In this document: piece by piece, positions 53,043 to 59,498 of the stretch | How the letters are laid out: every line of letters starts with the position of its first letter | How positions within the stretch are numbered: position 1 is the stretch's first letter | Source of the DNA: CAZZKG01 sp964654825 | GTDB lineage: Bacteria; Gemmatimonadota; CAZMKB01 | Direction: 5' to 3' | Length of the DNA: 64,000 nucleotides | NCBI GenBank assembly: GCA_964654825.1 | Contig: CAZZKG010000004.1 | Coordinates: forward strand, 1 to 64,000 | The notes under the pieces: generated by a model | The model's database searches: none | What the model was told of the DNA's origin: nothing | What the model saw: the letters and a program-made list of their open reading frames with translations, nothing else | Translations under genes and position numbers: made by a program

Positions 53043-53786
53043 CTATCGAACACTCATCCCCCCGTCGACATAAATGACCTGTCCTGTTATGTAGGCCGCC
53101 CGATCTGAAGCGAGGAAGCAGACGAGATCGGCCACCTCATCAGGACTCCCTACTCTCCTCATGGGGATGAGCATGCTGAGTTCTTTCCTGCCGAGTTCCA
53201 TGACACGTTTGCTCATGTCTGTCGCAATCACACCTGGAGCAATCGCATTTACCGAAATACCCTTCTTGGCGAATTCGACCGCAACAGCTCTGGTGAAAGA
53301 TTCGATCCCTCCCTTGGAAGCAGCATAGTTCGACTGCCCTCTGCCAGGACTCGTGGCTGCGACGGAGGAGATATTGATGATTCGTCCATAATGCTGCTCC
53401 ATCATGACCCTCGCAACTGCTTTCGTACTGTTGAATGTACCCTTGAGATTCACTCCGATTACCCTGTCCCAGGCATTTTCCGTCATGGACAATAAGAGCA
53501 GGTCTTCAGTCGTCCCCGCGTTGTTCACCAGGATGTGAACCGTACCCCACTCTTCCACCACCCGGTCGACCATTGCTTCCACTTCGTCTGCCCGTCGTAC
53601 ATCAGCCTGTACGATGAGACAGGTGCCGCCATTCGATCCGATTTCTTTCGATACGTCACGAGCACCGGTGAGATCTTCGCGGCAGTTGATGGCGACCTTC
53701 ACTCCCTCATGAGACAGAGCGAGGGCGATCGCTCTCCCGATGCCTCTCGAGCCTCCGGTCACGATGGCGATTTTATCCCCGTTCAC
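53043..53786 (-). CDS. fabG: 3-oxoacyl-[ACP] reductase (FabG-type SDR)
   Basis: A 247-residue short-chain dehydrogenase. Cofactor motif TGGSRGIGRA (about 10-19), VNNAG near 86, catalytic Ser in INISSV, and Y-x-x-x-K in SNYAASKGG. The C-terminal GQVIYVDGG is typical of FabG, which reduces beta-ketoacyl-ACP with NADPH. The start is a GTG at 53786 with AGAGGA six bases upstream; a longer frame begins nine codons earlier without a binding site. It follows the GNAT-like gene by 71 bp in the KS-ACP operon, so it probably reduces the product of the linked ketosynthase rather than serving general fatty-acid synthesis. Confidence 0.93.
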   Translation of the reverse strand: MNGDKIAIVTGGSRGIGRAIALALSHEGVKVAINCREDLTGARDVSKEIGSNGGTCLIVQADVRRADEVEAMVDRVVEEWGTVHILVNNAGTTEDLLLLSMTENAWDRVIGVNLKGTFNSTKAVARVMMEQHYGRIINISSVAATSPGRGQSNYAASKGGIESFTRAVAVEFAKKGISVNAIAPGVIATDMSKRVMELGRKELSMLIPMRRVGSPDEVADLVCFLASDRAAYITGQVIYVDGGMSVR

Positions 53787-53857
53787 AGCATATCCTCTGT
53801 ATAATGGTAACACATCACGGCAAAATCAACAGAGGGCATGGAGTATGCCGGCACCCT

Positions 53858-54955
53858 TCAAATCGGACAGCCGTAATAAAAATCATTGTCTCCCATAGAG
53901 ATGTACCATTTTTTCCCGTCAGTGAGCTCGTCCCAATCAAGTTTTTCCGAGAGATTTCTCACCTGAAGAAACAGGTTCTGCTCCTTTTTCCGAAACCCCA
54001 TCTTCCTGAGGGCACGTACTGCCCTTTGATGCTGAAAAGCCCAGAACGCGGCTGTGACCACACCCTCTCCCTTCATTACCGACAGAGCTTTCCGAAGTAG
54101 CGTCACAGTCACTCCCGGACAGGCGGGATCGATCACAAGCTCGAGAATAACACCGGTTTCGTGAGTTTCGGGTACCGTGGTGAAGACGATAAACCCGACG
54201 GATCTCCCCGATGAATCGATTGCAGTCCATGTTTCATTGTTACACAGGGGATTGTCCGCGTACCGCCAGTTCAGATAGGCACTGTCCCGAACCACAGCGA
54301 TACCGATTCCTGAGGAGGCCCGGCTCCAGAGATCATCGTATTTTATATCGAACCGCTCGATCTTCCGGATCTCATACTTCCTGCCGGAGGCTGTGTAACA
54401 GAAGAAGGTAAGCATATCAAAACCCTTCAACACAAAGCGGAGGGGAAGCTCCAGGAACAGACGCAGCAGCCTTCTCTCAAACCGCCGGCGCAGGAACGCC
54501 GAGGCATCAAGGATGCGGATGAACTGAGGCACGGTGTCCACATCCCGGTAGCCGAGAAATCTTTCAGCGAAAGCTCTGAGAACGTGATCATTCATCCCCA
54601 CACTCAGAAAGAGCTCTTTCTCAGGAGGTGTGTTGAGACGGAATTTGAAGAGCTTAAAAAAAACACCCTTGTTTCTGGCTTCCTTCCTGACCATCATATC
54701 GAGTTCGTGAGTGCCGATTACCGAATCTTCATTCACCTTGAACAGTTTGGGTATCGCCCCGAGAGCCCCGATCAGCTGCCCCTCCTGATATGCAACGGAG
54801 GTGGCCGTGAAGGAGTGAGGGTGCCCGAGATATTTCCAGAGGAAATATTCACAATCAGGATATAAACCAAAAGTTTCACGGAATAGTCCACGGTATTCAA
54901 CCAATCCGGCCGTATCCAGCCACCGGATTGTGAGATCGTCGGGGTCGCTGTTCAC
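53858..54955 (-). CDS. GNAT-like acyltransferase domain protein
   Basis: A 365-residue protein that looks like two GNAT domains in tandem. The first half contains SFTATSVAYQEGQLIGALGA and HELDMMVRKEARNKGVFFKL; the second half contains ETWTAIDSSGRSVGFIVFTT and VILELVIDPACPGVTVTLLR. Similar double-GNAT proteins are found in polysaccharide and lipid loci (for example with exosortase-type EPS genes) and transfer acyl or aminoacyl groups. It could attach the acyl chain made by the linked ketosynthase/carrier-protein pair to an amine or sugar. The GTG start overlaps the carrier-protein stop by 4 bases (GTGA), so it is translationally coupled to the ACP. Family membership is inferred from fold-like motifs. 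Confidence 0.7.
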   Translation of the reverse strand: MNSDPDDLTIRWLDTAGLVEYRGLFRETFGLYPDCEYFLWKYLGHPHSFTATSVAYQEGQLIGALGAIPKLFKVNEDSVIGTHELDMMVRKEARNKGVFFKLFKFRLNTPPEKELFLSVGMNDHVLRAFAERFLGYRDVDTVPQFIRILDASAFLRRRFERRLLRLFLELPLRFVLKGFDMLTFFCYTASGRKYEIRKIERFDIKYDDLWSRASSGIGIAVVRDSAYLNWRYADNPLCNNETWTAIDSSGRSVGFIVFTTVPETHETGVILELVIDPACPGVTVTLLRKALSVMKGEGVVTAAFWAFQHQRAVRALRKMGFRKKEQNLFLQVRNLSEKLDWDELTDGKKWYISMGDNDFYYGCPI

Positions 54956-55299
54956 TCGCCCACCTTCTCGAGTCTGTACATGATGTAATCGACAATAGAA
55001 CCGACCGTTACGAGATTCATCACCGACTCGAGGTCGACTTTTCCTTCCAGGTCGGTAAAATTCTTGTCACCCGGGAGCGAATCGACCTTCTGTGAATCTT
55101 CAGGGGCGATCTCAGTGGGAATCTTGAAGTTGAACTCTTTTTCGATTCTGAAGATGATGTCGAGGTAATCAATGGACTCAGCTCCGAGATCATGCTCGAG
55201 ATGAGATTCCCCGGTAATCTCGTCTTCAGAAACGCCGAGAGCTTCAGAAAGAATACCAGCGACCTTTTTTAGAACCTGCGCTCCGTCCATTGTAGCCAT
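54952..55299 (-). CDS. Acyl carrier protein (specialised)
   Basis: A 115-residue carrier protein. The 4'-phosphopantetheine serine is S42 in LGAESIDYLDI, preceded by the acidic helix typical of ACPs. It is longer than AcpP (about 78 residues) because of an insertion of about 30 residues between the second and third helices (EDSQKVDSLPGDKNFTDLEG), seen in ACPs of specialised lipid or polyketide pathways. GGGGAAGAG precedes the ATG. It lies 41 bp after the ketosynthase gene and overlaps the GNAT-like gene by 4 bases, so these three are the closely coupled heart of the operon. Confidence 0.92.
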   Translation of the reverse strand: MATMDGAQVLKKVAGILSEALGVSEDEITGESHLEHDLGAESIDYLDIIFRIEKEFNFKIPTEIAPEDSQKVDSLPGDKNFTDLEGKVDLESVMNLVTVGSIVDYIMYRLEKVGE

Positions 55300-55340
55300 C
55301 TCTTCCCCCTTCTCTGTTCCATCGACCAGGGTAATCCTCT

Positions 55341-56582
55341 CTACACATCTCTTTTCAGAATAAGTACGGCATTCTGCCCACCGAAGCCGAAGGAATTCTT
55401 GAGAGCAATCTTCACTTCGCCTTCTCTCGCCGCGTTGGGTACGTAATCCAGATCACACTCGGGATCAGGGTCATTAAGGTTGATCGTCGGTGTGATCAAT
55501 GAATTCCGCATTGTACATACCACACCGACCAGTTCAATGGCCCCGGCAGCCCCTATGGAATGCCCGATGAGAGATTTCATCGAGCTCACCGGAATTCTTC
55601 CTGCATGTTCACCAAAGATCGTTTTTATGACATGGGTCTCCACGATGTCATTCATCCTGGTGGCCGTTCCGTGTGCATTGATATAATCAACTTCAAAAGG
55701 AGCTATCCCGGCTTCTCTGAAAGCCTGCTTAATGGCGAAGATCGCACCTGCTCCATCAGGTGGCGGATCGGTGAGACGGTACGAATCACAGGATGCCCCG
55801 TAACCGAGAATCTCTGCATATATTTGAGCACCTCTCTTTCTGGCGTGCTCGTATTCTTCCAGGACGAACATCGCCGCACCATCACTTAGCACGAAACCAT
55901 CCCTGAGACTGTCGAACGGTTTCGAAGCCTTCGCGGGTTCGTCATTCCGGCGGGAGAGCGTGCCTAGTGCACAGTACCCGCCGAATACGATAGGATTGAG
56001 GGATGCATCCGTACCCCCGGCGATCATGACATCAGCCCATCCCCGATCGATCACGAGGCAGGAATCTCCAATTGCCTGTGTACCGGCAGCGCAGGTGGTA
56101 CCGATGCTGTTGTTGTACCCCTGGACACTCAGTTGGAGCGCAATGTGAATGGAGACGGAGTTTGGCATACCCTTGAGCGGATTGAGCGGAGAAAGGGTCT
56201 GCGGGTTGTCGGTGAATTTCTGTTGGTCTATTTCGTTGAACATAACCACGTTTCCGGTTCCGGTACCGGTAACGACACCGACGTCGAATGGATTCTCCGC
56301 CGCCACGTCCAGGCCGGAGTTCTCCACTGCCAGTCTGGCGGCCGCCACACCGAGTCTGGTGGCCTTCGTCATGTACTTGAGCGACTTTCTCGAGGCCACG
56401 AAGTCTACCGGGTTGAAATCCTTTACCTCACCGCCGATTGTGGTGGTAAAACGACTGGAGTCAAATGAAGTAATCTGTCCGATCCCCGACACGCCCTTCG
56501 AGACGGAGTCCCAGAAAACCTCGAGCCCGACCCCATAAGGCGATACGATCCCCATTCCGGTGATCACGACCCTTCTATTCAC
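55341..56582 (-). CDS. fabF: 3-oxoacyl-[ACP] synthase II (FabF-type ketosynthase)
   Basis: A 413-residue ketosynthase. The catalytic Cys is C164 (SIGTTCAAGTQ), the histidines H304 (NAHGTATRMND) and H341 (GHSIGAAGA), with K336 between them, so all catalytic residues are present and it is an active condensing enzyme rather than a chain-length factor. It extends acyl-ACP with malonyl-ACP. The start is a GTG at 56582 giving the family N-terminus NRRVVITGMG, with AAAGGGG upstream; an in-frame extension of 27 codons is not family-like. It is the first gene of the seven-gene operon, with a promoter at 56700-56728. fabD, fabI and fabZ are absent here, so the operon depends on general fatty-acid synthesis for malonyl units. 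Confidence 0.95.
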   Translation of the reverse strand: MNRRVVITGMGIVSPYGVGLEVFWDSVSKGVSGIGQITSFDSSRFTTTIGGEVKDFNPVDFVASRKSLKYMTKATRLGVAAARLAVENSGLDVAAENPFDVGVVTGTGTGNVVMFNEIDQQKFTDNPQTLSPLNPLKGMPNSVSIHIALQLSVQGYNNSIGTTCAAGTQAIGDSCLVIDRGWADVMIAGGTDASLNPIVFGGYCALGTLSRRNDEPAKASKPFDSLRDGFVLSDGAAMFVLEEYEHARKRGAQIYAEILGYGASCDSYRLTDPPPDGAGAIFAIKQAFREAGIAPFEVDYINAHGTATRMNDIVETHVIKTIFGEHAGRIPVSSMKSLIGHSIGAAGAIELVGVVCTMRNSLITPTINLNDPDPECDLDYVPNAAREGEVKIALKNSFGFGGQNAVLILKRDV

Positions 56583-56699
56583 GGATTCCCCTTTGATAGA
56601 GTAGAGAGAAAATCTGCCCGCCGACGCGGGATGCCATAAAAGTGCCGGGGAAGATGGAGTCACTCACCCGACGATTGAACCAGGATTACATATCCTTTG

Positions 56700-56728
56700 A
56701 ATATACCAAATAAATGCCGTTTAATCAA
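56700..56728 (-). promoter_or_regulatory. Promoter of the KS-ACP-radical SAM operon
   Basis: Minus strand: TTGATT at 56723-56728, 17-bp spacer, TATATT at 56700-56705, about 115 bp before the fabF GTG. Confidence 0.65.
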
Positions 56729-56789
56729 CTGAGCCGAATTATTCATATGATTCCGATTCTGGCGGCCGCTTTCGGCCGGCTCCTTCAAC

Positions 56790-56870
56790 GATAAATAGGG
56801 ACAGTCACCATTTATTGAAAAATAACATAATGGTGACAAAAAAAATAAATGGTGACTGTCCCTATTTATC
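56790..56870. mobile_element. 80-bp hairpin element (MITE-like), copy 2
   Basis: Arms at 56790-56816 and 56844-56870 pair perfectly over 27 bp. Nearly identical to the copy at 43241-43320 and in the same orientation as judged by the core (56817-56843). Confidence 0.82.
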
Positions 56871-57184
56871 TACGCTTCCTGTTGCTCGAATTGGCCCTTC
56901 GTAAAACTCAGCAAAGTGTCCCGTCCCAGAAACTCGCCACAAAATTTCCTTTTTTCATTTCTGAAAAACAGCAAGATTCAGACCACTCGATCGTGAGTCA
57001 AAACGAAGCATACCGGGGAAATTGTCTCTGCCCGCGGTGAATGAGATGCAGGAAACCCGGGCGTAAAGACGATTGTAAAACAGGGACTCACTTCTCCGGA
57101 TTTACTGCTGCTCCGCAGAATACGTAATGAGGTGCGCCTGTCATCACACACAATCCCGTCAGTTGCGTCGATACTGTTTCACCA

Positions 57185-59476
57185 TCAGCGTGTGAGCAGC
57201 ATTTTTCGGGACAGGACCGTATTCCCCGACTTGAGAACATAGAGGTATATCCCGGATGATGCAATGATTCCCTGGCGGTTGGAGCCGTCCCAGGATACCT
57301 GGTGAATCCCCGGCGAGAGTAACTCATCGACCAGGGTTTTCACCTTCCTCCCCCGGAGATCGTATATTTCCAGCAGGACGCGTGGTTGCTCATCCCTCAT
57401 CTCGCCCGGTACACTGAAATTGATCAGCGTTCGTGGATTGAAGGGATTGGGAAAATTCTGATCGAGTGCAAACGTCTTCGGCAGGAGAGTCTCTCCCGGG
57501 CTGTCGATTCCGGATCCTTCGTGGATTACGATGGAGAGCCGGAGCTCATCGATGTGGGGAGGCTCCCATGAGTCGGTAATCCTCACCAGAAACGAGAACG
57601 AATCAGCGACAGTCGGCACCCCCGAGATCAACCCGTTTTCAGCCGTGAGCTCGAGACCGTCGGGCAGGGCTCCATCCTCTATCGACCACAGTCTGGCCCC
57701 GACACCGCCTTCAGATCTCAAAACAGCGTAATACTGGGTACCAACATAGCCGTCGACCAGTTCGGTGGTAGTGATTTCGAGGGGCTTCGTCCTTGATTTC
57801 AGCACCCATCCCCGGGGGTCGACAACGACATTCTCGGGCTCCCACGGGAGGCTGAAGGTGGACTCGAAATGAGTGGTGGAATCATAGACATTCTCGAAGA
57901 GGGAATCCGTGCCGGATACGAAAAGAAGTTCGAGAGGCATCTTGAAAGTCGGCCCTGAGCTCTGCACCTGGTCGACGCTGACACGTGACTCCCAGGTACC
58001 GCTCGTGTCGCTGCTTTCCCAGGTTGTGAGATAATTCGGACGTCCCTCCTGATAGACCCACTGATCGAAAAACCAGTTGAGCTCCATGCCCGATATCGTC
58101 TCGGAGAGCGTGATGAGTTCCTGCGTGCTCGCGTGGTCATATTTGAAGGCAGGATCGTTTGCGAAAGCCGGGAGGATCTCGAAAAACGCCGAATCCCCGA
58201 CGACGTATCGCAGCATGTGCACGACCCAGGCTCCCTTGTTGTATACTGTCTCACCGAGAAGGTCCACCGGATCGTAGACAGTGCCGGGGAAACCGCCGGA
58301 GTCGAGTGTCCCCATGTAGACATGATAATCACCTATCCCACCGAGGTACTCCGCCCATAGCGCTTCGGCGTAAGTGCAGAACCCCTCACTCAGCCAGATC
58401 TCCTCCCATACGGCGGGAGTCACACTGTTTCCGTACCACGAGTGTGCGAGCTCGTGAGCGACGATCATGTCCCACCGGTGATCACCGGTGATGTATAAAT
58501 CACCGTAGCTCGTTATCGTCTGGTGTTCCATGGCGGCGAAGGGAAAAGTCGGTGTCTCGGCCATTCCATATTTCTCGAGGAGGAAGGGGTATCCTCCGAA
58601 GATCGAGTCATAGACGGCGATCATTTCGTCCACCTGATTCCAATCCTCCTCGGCTGCGTCCCTGTCCTCCGGGTAGACGAAGGAAGAGACCGGCATGGTG
58701 TCGGTGGGTGAGTAAATAAACTGCTGAAGAAATATGTCATAGTTGGTGATCGCAACACAGATATTGTATGTGGTAACCGGATACATCTCCCTCCAGGTCA
58801 CCGTTTTCGTCCCATCTCCGTTGTTGATCGAGCCGGTGAGAACGCCGTTGGATGCGAGGACCAGATCCTCCGGGATGGTCACGATAATCGTTGCCGTCGC
58901 TTTGTCACGGATGTCGTCCTTACACGGCCACCAGGCCCGGGCATTGTCCGGCCAGCTGATGCTGTAGATGACGGGATGACCTGAATGGCTCCGGAAAAAC
59001 AGGGTGCCGTATTCGATCGGGGGAGGCGGGACGCCATGGTAGTATACCGTGATGGCGGCGGTGTCTCCGGAAGCTATGGTCCCGTCCAGGAAGACGTTCA
59101 CCACATCATCGATGTGGTCGAACTCACTCACCGTGAAAGGCGCGGAAATCGAATCGACGAAGAGGGGCTGATCGAGATTGAACTCGAACGTCGATACTCC
59201 CGCTGTTCCGGCGATGATATCGAAAACCACGCTGCCTGTGACGAATGATGAGTCGGGTGTCAGGAAGATGTCGATGGAATAGTCGAGCACATTATACTCA
59301 TCTCCCTGGAGCTTGCCTCTCAGCATCTCCGCTGTGAGGGGAAGATTCTTCACCCCGATCGGAGTCTTCTCACGCACTATCACCTCCTGACCATTTACCT
59401 CAGAAAGTGAAACTGCCAGGATCAGAACCAGAATCGTGCCGGTGACCACTCCCAGTATGCTTGTGCAATTCCTCAT
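57185..59476 (-). CDS. Secreted M1 aminopeptidase with C-terminal sorting domain
   Basis: A 763-residue exported zinc aminopeptidase. Signal peptide about 7-28. The M1 zinc motif HELAHSWYGN is followed after 18 residues by the third-ligand Glu (WLSEGF), and the exopeptidase loop AMEHQTITSYG lies upstream (the GAMEN region; here it begins FAAMEH). After the catalytic part, an He-PIG/Ig-like domain (GLISGVPT motif) at about 610-660 precedes a PNPFNP-type sorting domain over the last 85 residues (DQNFPNPFNPRTLINFSVPG ... RKMLLTR), so the enzyme is exported to the surface. The start at 59476 is set by a GGGGGCGAGGGAG site. It is 22 bp after the Omp85-fusion gene and probably co-transcribed with it. 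Confidence 0.9.
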   Translation of the reverse strand: MRNCTSILGVVTGTILVLILAVSLSEVNGQEVIVREKTPIGVKNLPLTAEMLRGKLQGDEYNVLDYSIDIFLTPDSSFVTGSVVFDIIAGTAGVSTFEFNLDQPLFVDSISAPFTVSEFDHIDDVVNVFLDGTIASGDTAAITVYYHGVPPPPIEYGTLFFRSHSGHPVIYSISWPDNARAWWPCKDDIRDKATATIIVTIPEDLVLASNGVLTGSINNGDGTKTVTWREMYPVTTYNICVAITNYDIFLQQFIYSPTDTMPVSSFVYPEDRDAAEEDWNQVDEMIAVYDSIFGGYPFLLEKYGMAETPTFPFAAMEHQTITSYGDLYITGDHRWDMIVAHELAHSWYGNSVTPAVWEEIWLSEGFCTYAEALWAEYLGGIGDYHVYMGTLDSGGFPGTVYDPVDLLGETVYNKGAWVVHMLRYVVGDSAFFEILPAFANDPAFKYDHASTQELITLSETISGMELNWFFDQWVYQEGRPNYLTTWESSDTSGTWESRVSVDQVQSSGPTFKMPLELLFVSGTDSLFENVYDSTTHFESTFSLPWEPENVVVDPRGWVLKSRTKPLEITTTELVDGYVGTQYYAVLRSEGGVGARLWSIEDGALPDGLELTAENGLISGVPTVADSFSFLVRITDSWEPPHIDELRLSIVIHEGSGIDSPGETLLPKTFALDQNFPNPFNPRTLINFSVPGEMRDEQPRVLLEIYDLRGRKVKTLVDELLSPGIHQVSWDGSNRQGIIASSGIYLYVLKSGNTVLSRKMLLTR

Positions 59477-59498
59477 GACTCCCTCGCCCCCTTTCACA

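Larger units (their letters stand above)
56583..57184. other. Intergenic region holding a promoter and hairpin element
   Basis: No gene. It contains the fabF operon promoter (56700-56728) and the second hairpin element (56790-56870). Between 56871 and 57184, downstream of the M1 peptidase gene, I see no gene or clear terminator. Confidence 0.6.
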
